Below are positions 21,573 through 31,320 of a DNA stretch of 64,000 bases, piece by piece. The notes below the pieces were generated by a model. That model saw nothing but the letters and a program-made list of their open reading frames with translations, made no database searches and had not been told where the DNA came from. The position numbers were made by a program, and so were the translations under genes. The stretch covers positions 1,860,001-1,924,000 of the forward strand of contig JANVAS020000239.1 of the NCBI GenBank assembly GCA_027563935.2, given 5' to 3'. This DNA comes from Costus lasius. Its lineage: Eukaryota; Streptophyta; Magnoliopsida; Zingiberales; Costaceae. Positions within the stretch are counted from its first letter, which is position 1; every line of letters starts with the position of its first letter.

Positions 21573-23518
21573 TTCACCTGGAGCAGGGTGATATGACAGT
21601 AGACCAGTATGAATTGCAGTTCACTAAGTTGGGAAAGTATGCCCCTCACCTGATAAACACTGAAAAGAGAAGGGCTACTAAGTTTCTTAGAGGTCTCAGA
21701 TGGGACATTCGGGAGCAGGTTGGTGCTCAGCATTTGGAGACTTATGTTAAGACTGTTGGGCGAGCACGCACCATTGAGAGATACATATCTGAGAGGAGTT
21801 CTCATGTTGCCGTGACCGTGGTTCCTGTAGCTGAGACGGCAGCTCCTCAGTATGGCATTGGCGGCAAGGGTAAGAAGTACCCCAAGCATAAGGATTACAA
21901 GAAGAGCAGGTATAAGCCTTACTCTTACAAGGCACCGCAGCAGTCCAGGGATGCACCGCAGCAGTTCAGGGATACCAGGGATGTAAAGAGCAGTATCACA
22001 GAGGACCGGAATTGTAATTATTGTGGGCTCAAGGGACATCTAATGAAGGACTGTTATAAGAAGAATGGTGTATGCTTCAGGTGTAAGAAACCAGGGCACA
22101 TGGTTAAGGACTGCAAAGAACCAGAAATGCCGCAGAGAGGGGCAGATAAGCCTACAGTCCAGACCCGAGTTTATGCCGTGGCTGAGAAGGATACACGGGC
22201 TTCCCGATCTGTCGTGGAAGGTACCTTATTTGTATTCGATCAGTTAGCTCGCATTTTATTTGACCCTGGTGCAAATTTGTCTTTTGTATCTGTTAGATTT
22301 GCTGCATGTTTACCTGTTGTACCTAAGATGCTAGATTATGTTGTGTCTGTCAGTACTCCCTTAGGAAAGTCATTATCTATAGATACTGTTTGTGCTAATT
22401 GTGTAGTGCATGTAGAGGGTTATGAGTTTCTGGTAGATCTAATCCTCTTTGACATGCAAGATTATGATGTCATCTTAGGAATGGATTGGTTGTCTTCACA
22501 TCATGCCACTGTGGATTGCTTTGAGAAAGTAATCACTTTGAATCTGCTAGATGGGAATCGGCTTTGTGTGAGAGGTCTAGTGTCAGACCAAGGACCGCAT
22601 GTGATATCTTTCCTACAAGCCAAAAAGTTACTTGCTAGTGGGTGTAAGGGTTATCTTGCGCATGTTAAGGTGCAGGATGATTCTACTTCTGATCTGACTC
22701 AGATGGCGGTGGTGAAAGAGTTTCCTGATGTGTTCTCTGAGGAATTTTCAGGCTTGCCACCAATTAGAGAAGTGGAGTTTGGCATTGAGTTGGCGCCAGG
22801 TACGGCACCTATTTCCAGAGCTCCTTACCGCATGGCTACATCAGAGTTGGCCGAACTTAAGAAGCAACTGGAGGAATTGCTAGAGAAAGGTTACATTCGG
22901 CCTAGTGCTTCTCCCTGGGGAGCGCCAGTGCTGTTTGTAAAGAAGAAAGATGGAACCCTGAGGATGTGTATAGACTACAGGCAACTGAATCAAGTGACTA
23001 TCAAGAATAAGTATCCTCTCCCCAGAATTGATGATCTATTTGATCAATTACAGGGAGCGACAGTGTTCTCTAAGATTGACCTGAGATCTGGGTATTACCA
23101 GCTTAGGGTCAAGGATGAGGATATATTTAAGACTGCTTTCAGGACCAGGTATGGGCATTTTGAATTCCTAGTTATGCCTTTTGGACTGACGAATGCACCT
23201 GCTGTCTTCATGGATTTGATGAACAGGGTGTTTCACGAATTACTTGACTTTTGTGTGGTAGTCTTTATAGATGATATCTTGGTGTACTCTCGGACTACTT
23301 CAGATCATGTCAGTGACTTGCGCAGAGTGCTGGAGATTCTGAGGAAAAACCGATTATATGCCAAGGCTAGTAAGTGTGAGTTCTGGCTAGAAAAGATTAG
23401 TTTCCTTGGGCATGTGATTTCTGGTCAGGGGGTGTCTGTGGATCCAGTTAAAGTGCAAGCCATCCTTGATTGGGGAAGACCGACTAGTGCTGCTGAGATC
23501 AGAAGTTTCCTGGGATAG
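21573..23518 (+). pseudogene. Gypsy1 gag C-terminus, protease and reverse transcriptase (truncated)
   Basis: Continues the gag frame after copia B. Counting from the Met at 21593, two CCHC knuckles lie at residues 141-154 ([14 protein letters not shown]) and 161-174 ([14 protein letters not shown]), followed by the protease region. Its active-site motif reads FDPGA (~223-227) where the family usually has D-S/T-G-A; Asp is kept but the next residue is Pro, which probably damages activity. Reverse transcriptase follows with [20 protein letters not shown] and the catalytic FIDD. The frame ends at TAG 23516-23518 just after EIRSFLG, the point where the RT connection and RNase H should begin. What follows is integrase in another frame, so the stop is the edge of a deletion and not a normal terminus. 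Confidence 0.93.
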
Positions 23519-24902
23519 TTTGATTACAGGCGCAGTTCAGGATTTTAGCTTGTCTGATGATGGTATTCTTCGGTTTCGTGGAAGGGTGTGTGTCCCTGAG
23601 GAACCGAGCATGAGGAAAGAAATATTGGAGGACAGCCATAACTCCAAATATTCTCTACATCCTGGTGTGACTAAGATGTATCAGGACCTCAAGAAAAGTT
23701 TTTGGTGGCCGGGTATGAAGAAAGAAGTATTTGATTTTGTCTCTAGGTGTTTAACCAGTCAGACGGTAAAGGCTGAACACCAGAAGCCTGGTGGTTTATT
23801 GCAGCCTCTTCCTATTCCTGAGTGGAAGTGGGAATGCATCAGTATGGATTTTGTGTGTGGTTTGCCCAGAACCAGATTGGGTCATGATGCTATTTGGGTG
23901 ATTGTGGATAGACTCACTAAATCAGCCCATTTTCTCCCGATCAAGATGACTTATCCTTTAGAGAGGCTGGCTAGATTATACATTGATGAGATAGTCAGAC
24001 TGCATGGAGTGCCTGTTGATATTGTGTCTGATAGGGACTCTCGGTTTTTGTCCAGATTTTGGAAGAGCTTACAGGAGGGTTTGGGTACTAAGTTGAGTTT
24101 TAGTACAGCATACCATCCTCAGTCTGATGGCCAGACGGAGCATACTATACAGACTCTAGAAGACTTGTTGAGAGCTTATGTGGTTGATTGGAGTTCTGAG
24201 TGGAACCGGGATCTATCTTTGATAGAGTTCACTTATAATAATAGTTTTCACTCCAGTATTCAGATGGCTCCTTATGAAGCTTTGTATGGGAGAAGGTGTA
24301 GGACTCCCTTGTGTTGGGAGGAAACTGGTGACAGAATGATTTTGAGATCTGATGCAGTACAGGAGACTACTGATAAGGTCAGAGAGATTCAGGATAAATT
24401 GAAGATTGCTCGGGACAGACAGAAGAGTTATGCTGATGACCGTCGTCGTTCCCTGGAGTTTATGGTAGGGGATCATGTTTTCTTAAAGGTATCACCTAAT
24501 AAGGGTGTTATGAGGTTTGGCAAAAAGGGCAAATTGAGCCCTAGGTTTGTAGGCCCTTTTGACATTATTGAGAGAATTGGTCCAGTGGCTTACCGGTTAG
24601 CTTTACCTCCTGCTATGGATCATGTGCATAATGTGTTCCATGTTTCTGTTTTGAGGAAATATCATCCTGATCCATCTCATGTATTGGAATTGGAACCTCT
24701 TCAGATTCAGAGTGATTTGACTTTTGAGGAAAGACCTCTCCGGATTGTGGATAGAAAGGATAAAGTTCTGAGAAACAAGACTATACCTTTGGTAAAGGTT
24801 ATCTGGGGAAATCAGTCGGTTGAGGAGGCAACTTGGGAGACTGAAGCTGATATGAGGAAGTTTTATGCTTATCTTTTTGATGATATGGATGCTGAGCTTT
24901 AG
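23519..24902 (+). pseudogene. Gypsy1 integrase with chromodomain-like C-terminus (frame-shifted by deletion)
   Basis: Homology begins at about 23514 (LITGAVQDFSLSDDG) in frame 3, while the RT upstream is in frame 2, so a deletion has removed the RT connection and RNase H and shifted the frame. Visible: zinc-binding region with H...H but CLTSQ instead of C-x-x-C, so one Cys is lost; catalytic core with Asp in SMDFVCGLP, Asp in VSDRDSRF and Glu in DGQTE; a GPF/GPY-type segment (RFVGPFDIIERIGPVAY); and a terminal chromodomain-like part (IVDRKDKVLRNKTIPLVKV...EEATWE) typical of Tekay/Del chromoviruses. The TAG at 24900-24902 is 16 bp before the purine tract, so the C-terminus looks complete. Confidence 0.92.
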
Positions 24903-24918
24903 AGGACTAAAGCTTTAT

Positions 24919-24931
24919 AAGGAGGGAGGGA
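24919..24931 (+). other. Gypsy1 polypurine tract
   Basis: AAGGAGGGAGGGA directly before the 3' LTR start TGTAAGATCC. Confidence 0.9.
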
Positions 24932-27760
24932 TGTAAGATCCAAGGATCTTAAGTCCTGGTAAGCATTATTTTTTGATTTAAATAAACTCGTCGGCTGTGA
25001 TATTGTGTTCATGATTTAAATAAAATTATTGACTGTGATATTTTTCTATGTATTGGTTGTTAATAGTTAATTAACTAGAGATTTTTGGTTGATAAATTAT
25101 AGTTAATTAACTAGAGATTAACTTATAGTTAATTAAATTAGAGATTTTTGGATGTTAATGTTAATTAATTAACTAACTTATTGGATGTTAATTTATAGTT
25201 AATTAATTAGAGTTTATTGGTTAATTAATTAGACCTTATTGGTTAATTAACTAGCTTATTGGATATTAATTAAATCCTTATTGGATTTGCGTTTAAGTGA
25301 ATTCATTAAATGGATGTTAATTTAAATTCTTATTGGACTTTCACTTAAGCTATGGGTTATTGGGTTAGATGGATATTAGATTTAAAATTCGAATTAGTTA
25401 GTTAAATGGATTAAACCCTATTTGAATTAATTGGTTAATGGGTTAAAAATTAAAAACCGAAATGTTAAGTGGGAAGTTTCGGCTAGGGTAGAGTTTTTGG
25501 CGAAATTGTTGGCTTGGAAGAAACCTTGGGCGACGGCTAGGAGGAAGAAGGCGATCTTGGTGTTCTTGGAATTATTGAGGTGATTTTCTTCATCTTCTTC
25601 CCTTGGCGAATTTCCTTGAGGTGAAGAAGCTTCCTTGGCGAGTTCTTGGAGATCCTTTGGGTGACATCAAGGCTTTAGACGATTTTTGTGTGGAGGATTT
25701 TCGGTTTAAGAGGTGAGTGGGGTGTCTTAATTGATTTCTAGCAATTTGGTTGTGTTAATTGATGCATTAGATTGATTAGAAATTTTACCATGTTAAAAAT
25801 CAAATTATGATGTATCTTCATGAAAACCGAAAATTTGTATAGGTGTATATCTCATGAAAACCGAAACTTGTAGCTTGAAATTTAAGGTATTTTTATAGGG
25901 AATTTTGGTAGCATTAAACCATTGAATTGGGAGTATGAAATTCTTGTTAACTAGGTATTTTATAGGGAATTTTGGTAATATTAAATCATTGATTTTTGGT
26001 AGCATGAGAATCTTGTTTGAAATAGATATTATGTTTGAAACCGTGGGCTAGATGTGATGTTTTGTGAACCAGATTGTAAGAGCATGGATTTTAATCTTAT
26101 GTTGATTTTTATGGATGCCCTAATAAATGCTAATAATATTATAAGAGTCATGTTTGTTTATTTATGACCATGAATCTTTGTTTGAGAAATTTGGGTGATA
26201 ACTTAGCAAGGCTGCACTGAATTGATCAGCATGAAACCTAAGGACTACCCTACACTATGTGATTTTTTGAATGTTATGTGATTATGTGATTTTGAATATT
26301 ATGCGGTTATGTGATTTTGAATATTATGTGGTTATGTGATTTCAAATATTATATGTTGTGATCATGGAATGGTTAGGACTAAGGCTAAGTATAACTGTGT
26401 GCTCAATGGGATAGTTGATATGTGATATGTTAAGGGTTGGATATTTCAGCCCTGTATTGTGATATGTGAAGGGGGTTGATGTTCAGCCTGCCTGTTATGA
26501 TTATTGTGTTGGGGGTTGATGTTCAGCCTACCCGATATGATTATTGTGATGACTATCCTAGAGTCTAGTTGACACTTAGGAGTCCACCTTTGTGATATAA
26601 GATATAAGATGTGTCTGTTGTCCAGTAGGAACCCTTTGGGAGAATGAGTTTTGACGCAAAGTGCCATGTCTTGGTCGGACAGGGGGCCACCTCTTGATGT
26701 CATCACTCTTTTGTGTTATGGGGTGTCGTAGAGCAAAGTGCCACGTCATGACCTGGCGGGGGCCACCTCTTGAATCTACACATCTTTTTGTGTTATGGGG
26801 TGTAGTAGAGCAAAGTGCCACGTCGTGACCTGGCGGGGGCCACCTCTTGATTCTATACACTGTCCATCTATATGTTGCATGCAGGCTTCTCCCAGTGCTT
26901 AGGCCAAAGCCGGGTTAGACCATGATGGTCACTACTGAATATGCTGGACAACTAGGTTAACTAAGTGGTTAATGTGTACAGTGGTTTAGAGTGTAGCTCT
27001 AGAACCTTAGTTACTCTATGGGGACAGTTATGTGATGTCTTGGCAGTGTATACTTGATTGTTCATATGTGTTTTGTTCTTTAATTTTGTTATATGTTGAT
27101 ATGATAATCTGTTAAAGATTTTTAAAATAATCTGCCTGTATTTTTGAATGTATGCTATAGATGGTCATTTGAGACTATCCACTCACTGGGCTGTGTAGCT
27201 CACCCCTCAATGTTTTCAGGTGTAGAACAGGGGCGCACTGCATGAGTTAGCATGTTATACGGATATTGTGATTCTCCATGCTGGTTGGATGTATAACTTT
27301 TGTGCTTAATTAACTGAGGCCGGATGTGGCCGAATTATATGAACTTGGGTTGCCAGTTGTGGCCAAACTATGTGTGAACTTGTGTTGCCGGTTGTGGCGG
27401 TTTTGATATTATGATTTTTGTGTCACCGCGGGCTTTGGCCTGGTTTCGGTGTTTGGTATCACTGTGAAACTTTATGGAATCAACGTTGTGATTTTGTTTT
27501 GAATTTCAGTTTGATGTGTATTTTTGCAATCGGTTTTGATATACATGTAACTTGCATATGTCTAGTGCAAGTATTGCGTGGTGGCAGGTACCTTTATGAA
27601 TTGTGTTTCTTGGAGATTGTATGTATGGATTTTTGGAAATTTTCAGATCGTGTTTCTTGAACTCGGTTTTACCTAGCATGTGAATCGATCTTGTATGACA
27701 CATCCTGTTTCTTCTGTGATTTGTGTTGCTTGTTTGGGGTTAAGATAACGGGATGTTACA
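24932..27760 (+). repeat. Gypsy1 3' LTR (complete, 2829 bp)
   Basis: Starts TGTAAGATCC and ends GATGTTACA. The first ~500 bp are AT-rich with many TTAATTAAC/TTAATTAG motifs. It keeps the undisturbed target sequences of both copia C (25843/25844) and copia A (about 27523-27528), which proves the two boundaries in the 5' LTR. Confidence 0.95.
26657..26860 (+). repeat. 77-bp tandem repeat in gypsy1 3' LTR
   Basis: Same array as 1413-1616 (constant offset 25244), about 2.6 units with the same copy number in both LTRs. Confidence 0.85.
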
Positions 27761-27978
27761 TTCACCTTGTGTGCGTCACCTTTAGAGGAGAGCCGCTCAC
27801 CCTCTTCTTCCAAGTCGCCATCCAAGCAATGGCAATGGTACGATCCTTGTGTTGATCTATTCAAATTGTTAAGTTGATCTATGTTCATACATGCGATCCT
27901 AGGAAACCCTAGATTCCGCCCATGCAAATGTTTTATATGCGCATGCTTTAGGGTTTCGCCCCCTTAGTGGAACTTTCA
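27761..27978 (+). repeat. Copia LTR G, 3' tail (plus orientation), interrupted by gypsy1
   Basis: Resembles the last ~220 bp of the plus-oriented solo LTR H: TTGTGTGCGTCACCTTT, then a GGCAATGGTACGATC segment, then a GGGTTTCG...TTTCA end. The rest of this LTR would lie left of gypsy1, outside the window. The right end is placed at about 27978 by comparison of termini (TTTCA here, CTTCA or CTACA in others). It sits in the leader of element E. Confidence 0.72.
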
Positions 27979-28548
27979 AAGGCTTCATGTCCCACGAGGG
28001 TGGGATGAGATGCACAAAGTAACCCATGTTTCCTAAGGTGGGCGCGCCGGCCGGTTGCTCCAAGCAACTCCCCTTGTTGAGACAGTCTGGGCATTTCATG
28101 TCCAGCGAGGGCTGGATACAACATGAAACCCTTACCTCTCAACGATGTCTCTAGAGTTTCATCATGTGCCCAGCACATATGAAAATCTAGTCAAGTCCAT
28201 TCCTAACCGTTATGCCCAGGGCCAACGAATTTCCTTGCGAAGGCACGCCCAGGTTAAAACTGGATTGGGGAAACCATTGTCACCACACACTTTCTAAAGA
28301 TAAGTGGGTGTGTCCCACGAGGGTGGGAACCAGTTCACAACTCCACTGATCGATAGCTTAGTGAGGGCCACACGTTAGAAGGCTACTAGACTTGATATTT
28401 TATTATGAGGGTTTTTAAGGTCTCATCAGTTTTATCTTATATCTAACAATACAGGCATGCAATCCTATAGTGATAACATAACGATAAAATATCACAGGCA
28501 TGCTTTTAGCAGATAAGGAAAGCAGTAAAAAATGATGTGATCAAAGCC
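27979..28548 (-). other. Element E 5' leader, fragment 1 (copia-like)
   Basis: No coding frame of note. Matches the order of motifs in the copia A-I leader in diverged form: GGGTGGGATGAGATGCAC, GAAGGCTACTAGACTTGATATTTTA, then GATAACATAACGATAAAAT. It holds three hairpins with a constant GAGG loop at 27990-28005, 28101-28116 and 28313-28328. The middle one has outer stem TTTCATG/CATGAAA (28094-28100, 28122-28128) and a TACAA bulge. The gag of E would lie further left, beyond LTR G and gypsy1. Confidence 0.65.
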
Positions 28549-30141
28549 TGATGGAGGGGCAAACTCTGCCCCAAGGAGGTCTGGGAGGGCTAGGAGGAAG
28601 CCCATCAGATATGGCTTTTCCTCCTAGGTCATCTTTTTTTCCTTATTTGCACTTTCCTTATTTGCCTTGAATAAAGCTCTAGTGCACTGCGTAGTTTCCT
28701 TATTTAGTCATGCATGACCTCCTAGAATAGTCTACTGGCTTTTGTGTCAATAATTGGGCAGGTTATAGCCCAGCTCAAGGGAAGCTGGGAAGCTCAAGCT
28801 AAGCCACTCAGGTGGAGCTCCAAATATGGAAGGAAGCACTTCAACTAGAGACTTTAAGTTGAAGGGGCTTACAATGAATGCAACTCCACCTTCCAAATCA
28901 ACCAAGGCGCCACCCAACATGATGAAGAATTCGAATGAAAGAAATCAGCCCACAAATTGCCAATTGAGGAGCCACCAATGTGCCTAGCCATCAAGAATCC
29001 ATCTAGATCCACAAATCAAGGGACCACCATTTAGATCCACAATTTGAGGAGCCACCTTTGGAAGTCTTTAGCCACCCATGCTCTTGAAGGAATGCTTTCG
29101 AAATTCAAATGGGGCGCCATCTCAAATAAGGAAGGAGCTCAAGAAGAAATCGGCCACAAGGAGCTCCATCAAAAGAAGGATTTCGAAATTCAAAAATTGC
29201 CAAGGAAATGTTTTAATTGAGCATTAACTTCTTTCCCTACCTTTGTGATTGCACCTAGGGTGAATTGTCACCCTTGCCCATGGCTTGTTGAGCCTATAAG
29301 TTGTAATCCTCCCCTCTTTGTCTATTAGTTGCCTAGTGAAAAAAAAATCATTGTGTTAGCATTGGTGCTTGTGTCGCCTAAGAGTTTTCTATCTCCCCCC
29401 TTCCTCTAAAGGGCCGAGCCCTTTCCCTTCTCCCCTCTCTTCTCAAGCCCTCAACGCATCCTAACTACTTGAAGATCTCTTACACATCCTTGGCGAGCCC
29501 CATAGAGGATCCCTCAACCTTGGTCTCGGCAAAGCACTAGGAGGTTCTTGGAAGCATCAACACTCTCGGCCAATAAGGAATGCTTGCATCTTGAAGACTT
29601 TCGGCTAAGTTCTTTCCCTCTCCCTTCTTTAGATCTTAAGAACTTGGTTCTACACTAATCTGAATTCTTATTCAAGGTGGCGCAAGGACTTGGTGATCTC
29701 CCTCTAAGCGCAAGGCCTTTCTTCCCCCCCCCCCCTTTTCTCTTTAGTTAAAGTGTTAAGGGAACTTGTGAGGCTTAACCTCCCCCTTAGTTTTAATTTG
29801 TAATATGAATCCGTGGAGTGTACGGATCTCGTTTGTCTGTGTTTGCTTGTAATGATGCAATACCTTCCATCAGAGTAGGACCGTTGAAGATCGGGACGAT
29901 ACGATCCTTCTATTCTCAAGGGTCGCTCTGTGAGTATTCCTACTAGTCATTTCATTTCGTAGTTTAAAGTGTCATTTCTTTTAGTAGACTTAGTGTCGTT
30001 TTCTCTATCTATAAAATACAAAAAAATTATTTTCTAACTCCGTTAGAGTAACTTCGGGTTTTATCTAAAAATACAAAAAATATATCTTCGTAAAGCGTCG
30101 TTTGCATGCACCCTTATTTGTGAGTGATCCCGCCTCCATCA
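28549..30141 (+). repeat. Gypsy2 5' LTR
   Basis: 1593 bp; terminal inverted TGATGGAGG/CCTCCATCA. Contains a run of 12 C at about 29724-29735, a possible TATA-like CCTATAAG near 29293 and an A-rich run near 29339. Confidence 0.95.
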
Positions 30142-30144
30142 GTT

Positions 30145-30156
30145 TGGTATCAGAGC
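30145..30156 (+). other. Gypsy2 primer binding site (initiator Met-tRNA)
   Basis: TGGTATCAGAGC starts four bases after the 5' LTR end at 30141. Confidence 0.93.
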
Positions 30157-30324
30157 CTATCTTAGAATAGAATTTTAGCCTCAAAACTAATTTTCAACTT
30201 CTAAGACTTTTCTTGGACATAGGTGTTTTAAAGAAGTGGTTTTCATAATCTGCTACTATACTTATCATATTACTTTTAGTAGCCTTATTTTTAAAACTAC
30301 TCTTCTTTCAAAACTACTACCACA

Positions 30325-31320
30325 ATGACTACTAGATCTGGTGCAAACTACAATAACCACCCTGAAACTGAACCTGACAGAATTGATAGGATGTTTCAAA
30401 TGATGGTAGAGAGGTTTGACCAAATGGAAACAAGGATGCAAAACCTAGAAACTAATAGAGGCTCTAGAACCCCTAGTCACACCTCAAATGGACCCATCCT
30501 AGAACCACCCACCCAAAACCATAGAGATCTTCCTAGGGAGGACCAAGAACCTGAATGGGAGGAGCCATGTGCTCAACCCTACCACAGACCTAGGGAGGAT
30601 GAAGTGCAACGCAACATCAAACTCTCACCCCCAACCTTTAGTGGTTCCCTTGACCCTAGAGAGTTCTTAGATTGGGTAGACAAGCTCGAACGATATTTTG
30701 ACTGGAGCATGATGCCTAGCCGGTCTAAGGTTAGGTTCACCCGATGTCTTTTAGAAGGTACTGCTAGGTTATACTGGACAAGCATATAGAAGAACATAGA
30801 ATTGTTTAGGCGCCCTCCTATTGAGAGATGGGAAGATATGCGAGACAAACTCAGGGAAAAATATGTCCCCCCGTATTTCCAACTTAAGATAATTGATGAA
30901 GCCATGAGCCTAGTCCAAGGTAGTCAAACTGTTACCGATTACACCACTAGGTTTGATGAGCTCCTTTTAAGGAGTGGCATCCATGAAGAATCCCATGTCT
31001 CCCTTAGCAGGTACAAGAATGGACTTAGACCCGAAATCAAAAGAGGAATGACCTATTTCCAAATAGAGTCTAGGGAAGTCGCTTACCAAAGAGCCTTAGA
31101 GGTAGAAGAAAACATAAAGAGAGCTTTTAGGAGAGAGTTAAGTTCCCCTATAACTTATCCTAAGGCACCCTCCTCAAGCCCCTCAAGCTCTCAACCCAAA
31201 GACCTAACATCAACACCCTCTAGACCTAAGACTGTCCAAGAACCTAGAGTCACTTGCCATGCTTGCCGCCAAGTAGGACACTATATGAAAGACTGCCCCC
31301 AAGAGAGTCCTGTACTTAGG
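30325..31320 (+). pseudogene. Gypsy2 gag with one in-frame stop
   Basis: ATG at 30325 (MTTRSGANYN...), about 170 bp after the PBS. An N-terminal helical stretch (RMFQMMVERFDQMETRMQNLE) could form a coiled coil. Then comes the retrotransposon gag/capsid domain (FSGSLDPREFLDWVDKLERYF...ARLYWTSI), broken by TAG at 30787-30789 and continuing in the same frame (ERWEDMRDKLREKYVP...). A CCHC knuckle CHACRQVGHYMKDC lies near the end. Frame 1 ends at TGA 31321-31323, while the acidic spacer and protease continue in frame 2. Whether this frame change is damage or a programmed shift cannot be decided from one copy; damage is more likely because plant elements of this type usually have one gag-pol frame. 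Confidence 0.92.

Larger units (their letters stand above)
600..27760 (+). mobile_element. Gypsy1: Ty3/gypsy chromovirus (Tekay/Del-like), nested and non-autonomous
   Basis: Plus-strand LTR retrotransposon with 5' LTR (600-2278 plus 11467-11709; its first ~912 bp lie left of copia C), Met-tRNA PBS, gag, protease, RT, integrase with a C-terminal chromodomain-like region, purine tract and a 2829-bp 3' LTR. Copia A sits in the 5' LTR, copia B in gag and copia C at the left edge. The shared 1917-bp LTR portion has the same length in both LTRs and about 14 differences by eye, mostly transitions (~0.7%). The element lacks RNase H because of an internal deletion, so it could not have moved by itself in this form. 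It inserted into a plus-oriented copia LTR (G). The expected target duplication is TTCAC (27761-27765), but its partner is outside the window. Confidence 0.93.

Noticed and set aside
30787..30789. Stop codons in gypsy2 as programmed readthrough sites
   Set aside because: The stops lie in the middle of capsid and integrase domains, where readthrough control would make no sense. Simple mutations are more likely.
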